This document shows, piece by piece, positions 17,887 to 26,094 of a stretch of 64,000 nucleotides of DNA. The stretch covers positions 62,001 to 126,000 of the forward strand of contig NZ_CAKZHQ010000003.1 of NCBI RefSeq assembly GCF_936925435.1, given 5' to 3'. Origin of the DNA: an uncultured Ramlibacter sp. (lineage in GTDB: Bacteria > Pseudomonadota > Gammaproteobacteria > Burkholderiales > Burkholderiaceae_C). How positions within the stretch are numbered: position 1 is the stretch's first letter; every line of letters begins with the position of its first letter. The translations under genes and the position numbers were made by a program. The notes beneath the pieces are model-generated. The model was given only the letters and a program-made list of their open reading frames with translations. It had not been told where the DNA came from and did not search any database.

Positions 17887-18758
17887 CAGCCGCCCGCGCC
17901 GTCCAGCCGGCTGCTGCGGGTGACGGCCAGGTCGCACTTGGCCAGCGCCACGCGCAGCGCGTCGGCCAGCGTGGACTTGGTGGTCACGTTGGTCAGGTCC
18001 ACGCCAAGGTGCACGATGGTCTGCGCGATCTGCGGCCGGATGCCGCTGATGATGCATTCGGCGCCCAGCAGGCGGGTGGCGGCCACGGTCTTGAGCAGAT
18101 GCTGGGCCACCAGCGTGTCCACCGTGGGCACGCCGGTGATGTCGATGATGGCGACGGTGGCCTCATGCTGCACGATGCCCTCGAGCAGGTTCTCCATCAC
18201 CACCTGGGTGCGCTCGCTGTCGAGCGTGCCGATCAGCGGCACGGCGACGATGCCGTCCCACAGCTTGATGACGGGCGTGGACAGGTCCAGCAGTTCCTGC
18301 TGCTGGCGCACGATGACTTCTTCACGGCTGCGCTGGTAGGCCTCCACGGTCACCATGCCCAGCTTGTCCAGCACGGTGGACGACAGCCAGGTCTCCTCGT
18401 TCAGGCGCTGGGCATCGTCGGCGAAGGCGCGGCGCAGCGCGGCGAAGACCGGCTTCTTGAGCGAGAAGACGAAGGTGGCGGTCTCGGTGGGCGAGAAGCC
18501 GGCCAGGGCCCGCTTCTTCGACAGGCTCGACAGCGCGGCGCGCACATCGTCCCAGTGCTGACCGGCCAGTTCCTCGTCGTAGCTGACGCGCACCGCGGTG
18601 GAAAACAGCGCCAGGAAACTGCGCGACTGTTCGTTGACCTCGTTTTCGTTGAGCAGCTCGCGCAGGCTGGTATCGGCCAGCTGGGAGGCGATCCAGTCGC
18701 GCAGGATTTCCGACTCGTGGGACTTCAGAATGGCGCCCATGCCCGTGTTTTGCGTCAA
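17886..18758 (-). CDS. rsbR: RsbR-like stressosome sensor (RsbRD N-terminal domain + STAS)
   Basis: 290 residues. The N-terminal ~150 form an all-helical RsbRD-type sensory domain (DWIASQLADTSLRELL ... FVFSLKKPVFAALR). The C-terminal STAS domain (about 160-275) contains PLIGTLDSERTQ and IDITGVPTVDTLVAQ. By comparison with B. subtilis RsbRA recalled from memory, T215 corresponds to the RsbT target T205, while the T171 position is a serine (S181). No haem or flavin site is evident, so the signal is unknown. It is first in the five-gene operon, downstream of the palindrome at 18840. Confidence 0.92.
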   Translation of the reverse strand: MTQNTGMGAILKSHESEILRDWIASQLADTSLRELLNENEVNEQSRSFLALFSTAVRVSYDEELAGQHWDDVRAALSSLSKKRALAGFSPTETATFVFSLKKPVFAALRRAFADDAQRLNEETWLSSTVLDKLGMVTVEAYQRSREEVIVRQQQELLDLSTPVIKLWDGIVAVPLIGTLDSERTQVVMENLLEGIVQHEATVAIIDITGVPTVDTLVAQHLLKTVAATRLLGAECIISGIRPQIAQTIVHLGVDLTNVTTKSTLADALRVALAKCDLAVTRSSRLDGAGG

Positions 18759-18814
18759 GCCTGTTCCTTGGGTCCAAGGAGCCGCCGGCGACGGTCAAAC
18801 GGTGAACTGGCCGC

Positions 18815-18859
18815 ATTGTCGGCCGCTGTGCTTGCGGCGTATGTGCGGCGCCGCACATA
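18815..18859 (-). promoter_or_regulatory. Promoter of the stressosome operon with perfect 20-bp palindrome
   Basis: TATGTGCGGCGCCGCACATA (18840-18859) is a perfect palindrome about 80 bases upstream of the rsbR start. A minus-strand GACAAT at 18820-18815 as -10 places the palindrome centre (18849.5) at exactly -41.5, the same geometry as at 14706-14725. It could also act on the divergent cold-shock/DUF1294 gene starting at 18940. Confidence 0.65.
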
Positions 18860-18884
18860 GCGTGCGTTGCAGCACGCCGCCAAT

Positions 18885-18901
18885 GCTATCGATTCAATAG
18901 C
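18885..18901. repeat. Dispersed 17-bp palindrome, copy 2
   Basis: GCTATCGATTCAATAGC lies in the divergent gap between the rsbR-like and cold-shock/DUF1294 genes. It is a near-perfect palindrome with the shared GCTA/TAGC ends. Confidence 0.65.
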
Positions 18902-18939
18902 AATTAACCCCATCGTGCCGGGCGGCGACAATTCCAGCG

Positions 18940-19578
18940 ATGCACAAGAAAGGCTTCATCGTCCGCTGGTATCCCGAACGCGCGTTCGGCTTCATCCGCC
19001 CGGCGGATGCACAGGGGGACCTGTTTTTCCACCTGCGCGACTTCCGCGGCGCCGAGCTGCAGCCGCCGCACAAGGACATGGAAGTCAGCTACGAAGAGGT
19101 CGACGGCAGCGGCGGCAGGGGGCCGCGGGCAGTGAGGGTGCAGCCGCGGGGCTTGCCCAAACCCGCGCCGCGCAGCCGCGTAGCTGAGCCCCCGCAAAGC
19201 CGCAGCGCCGCCGGCAAGGCCATCGCCCCGTTGTTGATCCTGGCCTATGCCGTGGTGCTGGTCTGGGCCGTGTGGAACGGCAAGCTCCCCTTGTGGGTGC
19301 TGCCACTGTCCTGGGTGCTCAACCTGCTGGCCTTCTTCGCCTATTGGCAGGACAAGCACGCCGCCGGCCAGGACCGCTGGCGCACCGGCGAGAACGCGCT
19401 GCACCTGTGGAGCCTGGCCGGCGGCTGGCCCGGTGCCTGGGTGGCACAGCAGGGCCTGCGCCACAAGACGCGCAAGCACTCCTTCCTGAGAACCTACTGG
19501 CTGTCAGCCGCGGCGCATAGCGCCGTCCTGGTGCTCTGGCTATGGGGTGCGCAGCTGCACCGCCTGCTGCTGATCTGA
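18940..19578 (+). CDS. Cold-shock domain / DUF1294 membrane fusion protein
   Basis: 212 residues. The N-terminal ~70 form a cold-shock-like nucleic-acid-binding fold (GFIVRWYPERAFGFIRP, then DLFFHLRDF, the RNP-like strands). A basic/proline linker is followed by a DUF1294 domain with three to four helices (about 90-107, 113-128, 150-165, 188-208) and the family motif DKHAAGQDRWRTGENALHL. The combination is known in proteobacteria, but its role is not established. The last 39 bases overlap the convergent outer-membrane efflux gene. The start lies in a region shared with the stressosome promoter. Confidence 0.88.
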   Translation: MHKKGFIVRWYPERAFGFIRPADAQGDLFFHLRDFRGAELQPPHKDMEVSYEEVDGSGGRGPRAVRVQPRGLPKPAPRSRVAEPPQSRSAAGKAIAPLLILAYAVVLVWAVWNGKLPLWVLPLSWVLNLLAFFAYWQDKHAAGQDRWRTGENALHLWSLAGGWPGAWVAQQGLRHKTRKHSFLRTYWLSAAAHSAVLVLWLWGAQLHRLLLI

Positions 19579-20958
19579 AGGCGTTTCCCAGCCGCCGCCA
19601 AGGGCGCGGTACAGCAGCACCTGGTTTTGCAGGCGGGCCAGCCGGGTCTGTATCTCCAGCTGGCGCGCGTTGAACAGGGTGCGCTGGGCATCGAGCAGTT
19701 CCAGGTAGCTGGACACGCCGCCGTCATAGCGCAGCTGCGACAGGCGCAGGCGCGCGCTCTCGGCCTCCACCACGTTGCGCAGGGCCTGCTGCTGGTCGAC
19801 CAGGGTGGTGCGTGCCGCCAGGCCGTCGGCCACCTCGCGGAAGGCCGACTGGATGGCCTTTTCGTACTGCGCCACGGCGATGTCGCGACCGGCCTCGGCC
19901 GAGGCCAGGCCGGCGCGGTTGCGACCGGCGTCGAAGATGGGCAGCAGTAGCTGCGGCGCCGCCGTCAGGCCCCAGGTGCCGCCGGTGAACAGGTTGGACA
20001 GGTCGGTGCTGGCCGAGCCGTAGCCGGCCGTCAGCGTGATGCGCGGGAAGAAGGCCGCGCGCGCCGCGCCGATGTTGGCGTTGGCTGAGATCAGCTGCTG
20101 CTCGGCCTGGCGCACATCGGGACGGCGCACCAGCACCTCGGACGGCACGCCCGCCGGCACATCAGGCAGCGAGATGGAATCGGTCGTCGCCGTGACCAGG
20201 AAATCCGCGGGCAGCGGCCCGCCCAACAGCAGGGCCAGGGCATTGCGGTCCAGCGCGCGCTGGCGCTCCTGCACGGCCAGCGACACGCGCGCCGACTCGT
20301 ACAGCGACTGCGCCTGGCGCGAGTCCAGCTCGGAAGCCACACCGTTCTCGAAGCGCAGCCGCGTCAAACGCAGCGACTCCTGGCGCGTGGCCAGCGTCTC
20401 CTGTGTGAGCTTGAGCAGTTCGTCATCGGCCACCAGGCTGAGCCAGACATTGGCCACGTTGGCGACCAGGCTCATCTGCACGGCCTTGCGCCCCTCTTCG
20501 CTCGCCAGGTACTGGGCCAGCGCCGCTTCACTGAGCGAGGCAACGCGGCCGAACAGGTCAATCTCCCAGGACGAGACGGCGATGCCCGCGGTGTAGAGCG
20601 AGACGTCGACGCCACTGGCCGTCGGCGAGCGCGTCCCTGCGGCGGCGGCGTTGACGGTGGGGAAGCGGTCGGCCCGGCGGATGTCGTACTGGCCGCGCGC
20701 CTGCTCGATGTTGAGCACCGCCACCCGCAGGTCGCGGTTGTTTTGCAGCGCGATGGCCACCAACTGCTTGAGGCGCTCGTCGGGGAAGAAGGCCTGCCAC
20801 TGCAGCTCGGTGGCCGGCGTTCCGGCCGTGGGCGCTGCGGCGGGCCAGCCGACCGCCACCGGCGCAGCCGGCCGCTCGTAGGTGGGCATCATCGAGCAGC
20901 CGGCCAGCAGGGCCGCCGCTGCCAGCGCCGTCAGGCGTGCGTTGAACATGCTTGTCAT
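19540..20958 (-). CDS. RND efflux outer-membrane lipoprotein (NodT/OprM family)
   Basis: 472-residue outer-membrane channel of a tripartite efflux pump. A lipoprotein signal with lipobox LLAGC (Cys near residue 21) is followed by MPTYERPAAPV and two outer-membrane-efflux repeats, including LASEEGRKAVQMSLVANVANVW-type coiled-coil helices that form the periplasmic tunnel. The start overlaps the permease stop (ATGA). It is last in the adaptor-permease-channel operon. Its 3' end overlaps the convergent DUF1294 gene by 39 bases. Confidence 0.95.
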   Translation of the reverse strand: MTSMFNARLTALAAAALLAGCSMMPTYERPAAPVAVGWPAAAPTAGTPATELQWQAFFPDERLKQLVAIALQNNRDLRVAVLNIEQARGQYDIRRADRFPTVNAAAAGTRSPTASGVDVSLYTAGIAVSSWEIDLFGRVASLSEAALAQYLASEEGRKAVQMSLVANVANVWLSLVADDELLKLTQETLATRQESLRLTRLRFENGVASELDSRQAQSLYESARVSLAVQERQRALDRNALALLLGGPLPADFLVTATTDSISLPDVPAGVPSEVLVRRPDVRQAEQQLISANANIGAARAAFFPRITLTAGYGSASTDLSNLFTGGTWGLTAAPQLLLPIFDAGRNRAGLASAEAGRDIAVAQYEKAIQSAFREVADGLAARTTLVDQQQALRNVVEAESARLRLSQLRYDGGVSSYLELLDAQRTLFNARQLEIQTRLARLQNQVLLYRALGGGWETPSDQQQAVQLRTP

Positions 20959-23900
20959 ACCTGGTCTCCGGCGCTGGCGCCGCGGGGAAGTTCGGGCTCG
21001 GTCTCGTGCGCGTACTTGCGCCGTTGCCGTTCGCTGACCTTGAAGATGGAGCGCACCACCACGAAGAACACAGGCACGAAGAACACCGCCAGGCCGACGG
21101 CGGTGATCATGCCGCCGATCACGCCCGTGCCCAGGGCGCGCTGGCTGGCCGAACCCGCGCCCGAGGCCAGGAACAGGGGCAGCGTGCCCAGGATGAAGGC
21201 CAGCGAGGTCATCACGATGGGGCGGAAACGCAGATGGGCCGCTTCCAGCGCCGCATCGACCGCGCTCTTGCCCTGCGCCTGCAGGTCCTTGGCGAACTCG
21301 ATGATCAGGATGGCGTTCTTGGCCGACAGGCCGATGATGGTGATCAGGCCGACCTGGAAGTACACGTCGTTGCTCATGCCCCGGGCCAGCACGGCCAGCA
21401 GCACGCCCAGCACGCCCAGGGGCACGACCAGGATCACCGCCAGCGGGATGGACCAGCTCTCGTACAGGGCGGCCAGCGCCAGGAACACCGCCAGGATGGC
21501 GAAGCCGTAAAGGATCAGGGCCTGCGAGCCGGCCAGCTTCTCCTCACGCGACTGGCCGGTCCACTCGAAACCGAAACCGGCCGGCAGCTGCGCCGCCAGC
21601 TTTTCCATCTCGGCCAGGGCCGCGCCCGAGCTGTAGCCGGGCGCCGCCGCACCTTCGATGCGCATGGCGGGATAGCCGTTGTAGCGCACGGTCTGCATCG
21701 CGCCGGTGACCCAGCGCGTGGTGGCAAACGCCGACAGCGGAACGGGCTGGCCGCGGTTGTTGCTGGCGTTGATCTTGAGCAGGTCCTGCGGCTGCATGCG
21801 CGCCGGCGCATCGGCCTGGACCACCACCCGCTGCAGCCGGCCGGCGTTGGGGAAGTCGTTGATGTAGGCCGAGCCCAACGCTGTGGACAGCGCCGAGTTG
21901 ACGCTGTCGAAGCCCACGCCCAGGGCATTGGCCTTGTCGCGGTCGATGTCGATCTGCAGCTGCGGCGCGTCCTCCAGGCCGTTGGGCCGGACCTGGGCCA
22001 GCACCGGGCTCTTGGAGGCCATGCCCAGCAACTGGTTGCGCGCCGCCAGCAGGGCCTCATGGCCCAGGCCGGCGCGGTCCTGCAGACGGAAGTTGAAGCC
22101 CGAGGCCGAACCCAGCTCGGGAATCGGCGGCGGCGACAGCGGGTAGATGAAGGCATCGCGGATGCCCGACAGCGCGCCGAAGGCGCGGCCGGCCAGGGCT
22201 TCCGCCGAATGCTCCTTGCCCTCGCGCTGATCCCAGTCCTTGAGGGTGACGAAGGCCAGCGCGGCGTTCTGCCCCTGGCCGCTGAACGAGAAGCCCAGCA
22301 CGCCCACCATGCTCTGCACTTCGGGCTGCTTGAGGATGAAGCCCTCGACCTGCTGCATCACGGCCAGCGTGCGTTCCTGCGTCGCGCCTGGCGGCAGCTG
22401 CACGTTGACGATGATGTTGCCCTGGTCCTCGCCCGGCAGGAAGGAGGTGGGCAGGCGCATGTACATCACCACCACGGCGCCGATGATGGCCGCGTAGATG
22501 ATGAGGTAGCGCGCCGAGCGCTTGAGGATGCGCGCGACCCAGCCTTCGTAACCCTTGGCCGTGCGCGAGAAGCCCCGGTTGAACCAGCCGAAGAAGCCGC
22601 TTTTTTCGTGATGGTGGCCAGCTTCCACCGGCTTGAGCAAGGTGGCGCACAGGGCTGGCGTGAGCGACAGCGCCATGAAGGCCGAGAAGGCGATCGAAGT
22701 GACCATCACCGCCGAGAACTGCCGGTAGATGTTGCCCACCGAGCCGGAGAAGAAGGCCAGGGGCACGAACACCGAGATCAGCACCACCGTCACGCCGATG
22801 ATGGCGCCGGAGATCTGGCCCATGGCCTTGCGCGTGGCCTGCAAGGGCGACAAGCCCTCCTCGCTCATGATGCGTTCGACGTTCTCCACCACCACGATGG
22901 CGTCGTCGACCACGATGCCGATCACCAGCACCATGCCGAACATGGTCAGCACGTTGATCGAAAAGCCCAGCGCCAGCAGGGTGGCGAAGGTGCCCAGCAG
23001 CGCCACCGGCACGACGATGGTCGGGATGATGGTGTAGCGCCAGTTCTGCAGGAACAGGAACATCACCAGGAACACCAGCACCACGGCCTCGACCAGGGTC
23101 TCGGCCACCTGGCTGATGGAAATGCTGACGAAGCGTGAGCTGTCGTAGGGGATGACGTACTTCACGCCAGAAGGGAAGTAGCGTTGCAGCTCGTCCATCT
23201 TCTTGCGCACTTCCTTGGCCGCCGCCAGCGCGTTGCCACTGGGCGAGAGCTGCACGCCGATGCCCACCGAGGGCTTGCCGTTCAGGCGCGCGGAGGTCGA
23301 ATAGGCCTGGCCGCCCAGCTCGATGCGGGCCACGTCCTTCAGGCGCACCGATGAGCCGTCGGTGTTGGCGCGCAGAACGACGTTGCCGAACTGCTCCACG
23401 GTGGACAGCTGTCCCTTGACGATGACGGTGGCGGCGATGCCCTGGCCTGCGATGTTGGGCAGGTCGCCGATGGTGCCGGAGGCGACCTGGGCGTTCTGCG
23501 CGCGGATGGCGTTGCTGACGTCGGCCGACGAGAGGTTGTAGCCGCTCAGCTTGGCCGGGTCGATCCACACACGCATGGCACGCTCGGTGCCGAACAGCTG
23601 GGCCTGTCCGATGCCAGGCAGGCGCTGCAGTTCGGGCACGACGTTGCGCGCCGCGTAATCGCCCAGCGCGATCGGATCAAAGGCCGGGTTGTCGGAGGAC
23701 AGGATGGTGAACAGCAGGAAGTTGCTGCGCGACTTGTCGACGCGCACGCCCTGCTGCACCACGGCCGTGGGCAGGCGCGGCGTGGCGCGCGACAGGCGGT
23801 TTTGCACATCCACCTGGGCCAGGTCGGCGTTGGTGCCGGGCTGGAACGACAAGGTGATGTTGCCCGAGCCGTCGGCCTGGGCCACGGCTTCCATGTAGAT

Positions 23901-24125
23901 CAGGCCGGGCGAGCCGTTCATCTCGCGCTCGATGACCGACAGCACGCTGTCTTCCAGGGTCTGGGCCGAGGCGCCCGGGTAGAAGGCCGAGACCACGATG
24001 GCCGGCGGCGCGACCGGCGGGTACTGCGACACCGGGAGCTGGGTGATGGACACCCCGCCGACCACCAGGATGAACAGCGCGATCACCCAGGCAAAGATGG
24101 GCCGATCGATAAAAAACTTGGCCAT
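20955..24125 (-). CDS. RND multidrug efflux permease (AcrB/MexB type, HAE1)
   Basis: 1056-residue proton-driven inner-membrane pump. It begins MAKFFIDRPIFAWVIALF, typical of HAE1 RND permeases. The VVDDAIVVVENVERIM segment near residue 405 contains the adjacent aspartates of the proton relay in TM4, with the usual second-half repeat and 12 helices. The periplasmic docking domains (FPSGVKYVIPYDSSRFV; PPPIPELGSASGF) are present. Order adaptor-permease-channel with a divergent TetR regulator matches acrAB/ttgABC-type loci. Substrates are probably hydrophobic drugs and solvents, by family. Confidence 0.97.
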   Translation of the reverse strand: MAKFFIDRPIFAWVIALFILVVGGVSITQLPVSQYPPVAPPAIVVSAFYPGASAQTLEDSVLSVIEREMNGSPGLIYMEAVAQADGSGNITLSFQPGTNADLAQVDVQNRLSRATPRLPTAVVQQGVRVDKSRSNFLLFTILSSDNPAFDPIALGDYAARNVVPELQRLPGIGQAQLFGTERAMRVWIDPAKLSGYNLSSADVSNAIRAQNAQVASGTIGDLPNIAGQGIAATVIVKGQLSTVEQFGNVVLRANTDGSSVRLKDVARIELGGQAYSTSARLNGKPSVGIGVQLSPSGNALAAAKEVRKKMDELQRYFPSGVKYVIPYDSSRFVSISISQVAETLVEAVVLVFLVMFLFLQNWRYTIIPTIVVPVALLGTFATLLALGFSINVLTMFGMVLVIGIVVDDAIVVVENVERIMSEEGLSPLQATRKAMGQISGAIIGVTVVLISVFVPLAFFSGSVGNIYRQFSAVMVTSIAFSAFMALSLTPALCATLLKPVEAGHHHEKSGFFGWFNRGFSRTAKGYEGWVARILKRSARYLIIYAAIIGAVVVMYMRLPTSFLPGEDQGNIIVNVQLPPGATQERTLAVMQQVEGFILKQPEVQSMVGVLGFSFSGQGQNAALAFVTLKDWDQREGKEHSAEALAGRAFGALSGIRDAFIYPLSPPPIPELGSASGFNFRLQDRAGLGHEALLAARNQLLGMASKSPVLAQVRPNGLEDAPQLQIDIDRDKANALGVGFDSVNSALSTALGSAYINDFPNAGRLQRVVVQADAPARMQPQDLLKINASNNRGQPVPLSAFATTRWVTGAMQTVRYNGYPAMRIEGAAAPGYSSGAALAEMEKLAAQLPAGFGFEWTGQSREEKLAGSQALILYGFAILAVFLALAALYESWSIPLAVILVVPLGVLGVLLAVLARGMSNDVYFQVGLITIIGLSAKNAILIIEFAKDLQAQGKSAVDAALEAAHLRFRPIVMTSLAFILGTLPLFLASGAGSASQRALGTGVIGGMITAVGLAVFFVPVFFVVVRSIFKVSERQRRKYAHETEPELPRGASAGDQV

Positions 24126-24134
24126 GCTGTTCCC

Positions 24135-25391
24135 TTACTTGGCGGCCGAGGCAGCAGCGGCAGGGGCGGACGCAGGAGCGGCCGCCGCAGAAGCAGGCGC
24201 CGCCGCGGCGCCGGGGGCAGAGGGCTTGCCGTCGGTCCAGGGCACGGGCTTGACCGGGGCCCCGGGCCGCAGCTTCTGGAAGCCGTCGACCATCACCTGC
24301 TCGCCGGCCTTGAGGCCATCGAGCACCAGCCATTGCGCGCCTTGCGAGGTGGCGACCTTGATGCTGCGCGGCGCCACCTGGCCGTCGGCGCCCACCACCA
24401 TCACGCTGTCGCCGGCGGCCGAGCGGGTCACGGCCTGCTGCGGCAACAGCACCGCGCCGCCGGCCTTGGCCTGCTCCAGCCGCACGCGCACGTACAGGCC
24501 GGGCAACAGCAGTCCGCGCGGATTGGGGATCTCGGCGCGCAGCGTGATCTGGCCGCTGGTCGGGTCGACCGACAGGTCGGAGAACAGCAGGCGGCCGGCT
24601 TGCGGGTATTCGCTGCCGTCTTCCAGCACCACGTGCACCACGGCGCCATCGGCGCCGCCCGAGCGCTTGAGTTTGCCCTCGTCGAAGGCACGGCGCAGCG
24701 CCAGCAGCTCGCCGGACGACTGCGTGAAGTTCACGTACATGGGATGAATCTGCTGCACCACAGCCAGCGGCGTCGCCTCACCCTGGCCGACCAGCGCGCC
24801 TTCGGTGACCAGCGCGCGGCCGATGCGCCCGGAGATCGGCGAGGTCACGGCGGCGTAGTTCAGGTTGATCTGCGCCGACTGCACAGCGGCCTTGCCGGCC
24901 GCCACCTCGGCCTCGGCCGCCTTCTGCGCGGCCACCGCGTTGGCGTAGTCCTGCTTGCTGATGGCATTGGCCTCGACCAGGGGCTTGTAGCGCTCGGCCA
25001 GGGCCTTGGCCTGGCTCAGGTTGGCTTCGCCGCGGGCCAGCGTGGCCTGGGCGCTGGCGACCTGGGCCTGGTAGGGCGCGGAGTCGATCGCGAACAGCTG
25101 CTGGCCGGCACGCACATCCGAGCCCTCACGGAACAATCGCTTTTGCACGATGCCGGCGGCACGCGCCCGCACCTGGGCAACGCGCGAGGCTTCCAGCCGG
25201 CCGGGCAGCTCGGTGGTCAGGTTGACCTCGCCCGGCTGCACCGTGACCACGCCGACCTCGGCCGGCGGCATGCCGCCGCCGGGCGCCTGCGCGTTATTGC
25301 CCTGGCCGCAGGCCGCCAGCAGGGCGGCCAAAACGAGTCCACTGGTCGGGACAAACGGGCGGGACAGAGCGGGCAGGCGAAAGGCGGCCAT
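24135..25391 (-). CDS. RND efflux periplasmic adaptor (AcrA/MexA family)
   Basis: 418-residue membrane-fusion lipoprotein. Lipobox LLAAC near residue 28 (followed by GQGNN) anchors it. The biotinyl-lipoyl half-motifs flank a helical hairpin (about 85-150: QVASAQATLARGEANLSQAK), then beta-barrel and membrane-proximal domains. The C-terminus is a long Ala/Pro-rich low-complexity tail of about 40 residues. It is first in the operon, behind a TetR-type operator at 25433-25454. The permease follows by 9 bases. Confidence 0.95.
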   Translation of the reverse strand: MAAFRLPALSRPFVPTSGLVLAALLAACGQGNNAQAPGGGMPPAEVGVVTVQPGEVNLTTELPGRLEASRVAQVRARAAGIVQKRLFREGSDVRAGQQLFAIDSAPYQAQVASAQATLARGEANLSQAKALAERYKPLVEANAISKQDYANAVAAQKAAEAEVAAGKAAVQSAQINLNYAAVTSPISGRIGRALVTEGALVGQGEATPLAVVQQIHPMYVNFTQSSGELLALRRAFDEGKLKRSGGADGAVVHVVLEDGSEYPQAGRLLFSDLSVDPTSGQITLRAEIPNPRGLLLPGLYVRVRLEQAKAGGAVLLPQQAVTRSAAGDSVMVVGADGQVAPRSIKVATSQGAQWLVLDGLKAGEQVMVDGFQKLRPGAPVKPVPWTDGKPSAPGAAAAPASAAAAPASAPAAAASAAK

Positions 25392-25432
25392 GGGGAATCC
25401 TCACGGGAAGGCGAAAAAGCGAAGCACGCAGT

Positions 25433-25454
25433 ATACATTCATCAATGAATGTAT
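25433..25454. promoter_or_regulatory. TetR/AcrR-type operator between the efflux operon and its regulator
   Basis: A perfect inverted repeat: ATACATTCAT (25433-25442), CA spacer, ATGAATGTAT (25445-25454). It closely resembles the E. coli AcrR operator core (TACAT...ATGTA), lies 42 bases from the adaptor start and just before the TetR start, and so can repress both genes. Confidence 0.85.
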
Positions 25455-25467
25455 GATGACGCCCATC

Positions 25468-26094
25468 ATGGTTCGCCGCACCAAGGAAGACGCCCTCGCC
25501 ACCCGCCACAGCCTGCTGGATGCGGCCGAGCGCGTGTTCCAGGCCAAGGGCGTGTCGGCGACCTCGTTGAACGATATCGCAAACCAGGCCGGCACGACGC
25601 GCGGCGCCATCTACTGGCACTTCAAGGACAAGGCCGACCTGTTCAACGCCATGATGGACCGCGTCACCCTGCCGATGGAGGACGCGCTCAACAAGCCGGC
25701 CGCACCCGAAGCGGGCGATCCCCTGCCAGCCATGCGCGCCGCCCTGCTGCACGCCCTGCACCGCACGGCCACCGACGAACAGACCCGCCGGGTGTTCGAG
25801 GTGGCAACGCAGAAGGTGGAGTACGTCGACGCCCTGTGCGCCGTGCGCGGCCGCCACCTGGAGGTGCGCAGCGACTGCCTGGCCAGCATGCAAAAGACCT
25901 TGAAGCAAAGTGCGCGCCACCGCGGCCAACGCCTGGCCCTGCCCTCCGAAGTGGCGGCGCGCGGCCTGCACGCCCTGGTCGACGGCCTGATCTCCAACTG
26001 GTTGCTGGACCCCACGGCCTTCGACCTGCGCTCCTGCGGCCAGCGCAGCATCGACGCCTACCTCAGCGGCCTGGGACTGCCGGCAACGGCTTGA
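25468..26094 (+). CDS. TetR/AcrR family repressor of the efflux operon
   Basis: 208-residue regulator. It opens MVRRTKEDALATRHSLLDAAERVF and has the helix-turn-helix TSLNDIANQAGTTRGAIYWHFKDKADLF (residues about 32-60), matching AcrR/TtgR. The C-terminal helical domain would bind pump substrates. ATGs at 25453 and 25456 are also in frame, but 25468 gives the family's usual MVRRTK start and leaves the operator outside the coding region. It diverges from the adaptor gene. The last 32 bases overlap the convergent racemase-family gene. Confidence 0.92.
   Translation: MVRRTKEDALATRHSLLDAAERVFQAKGVSATSLNDIANQAGTTRGAIYWHFKDKADLFNAMMDRVTLPMEDALNKPAAPEAGDPLPAMRAALLHALHRTATDEQTRRVFEVATQKVEYVDALCAVRGRHLEVRSDCLASMQKTLKQSARHRGQRLALPSEVAARGLHALVDGLISNWLLDPTAFDLRSCGQRSIDAYLSGLGLPATA

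Noticed and set aside
20952..23138. 728-codon open frame opposite the RND permease
   Set aside because: The composition is a shadow pattern (runs of RQ, HH, GG) with no domain; the opposite strand encodes an unmistakable RND pump.
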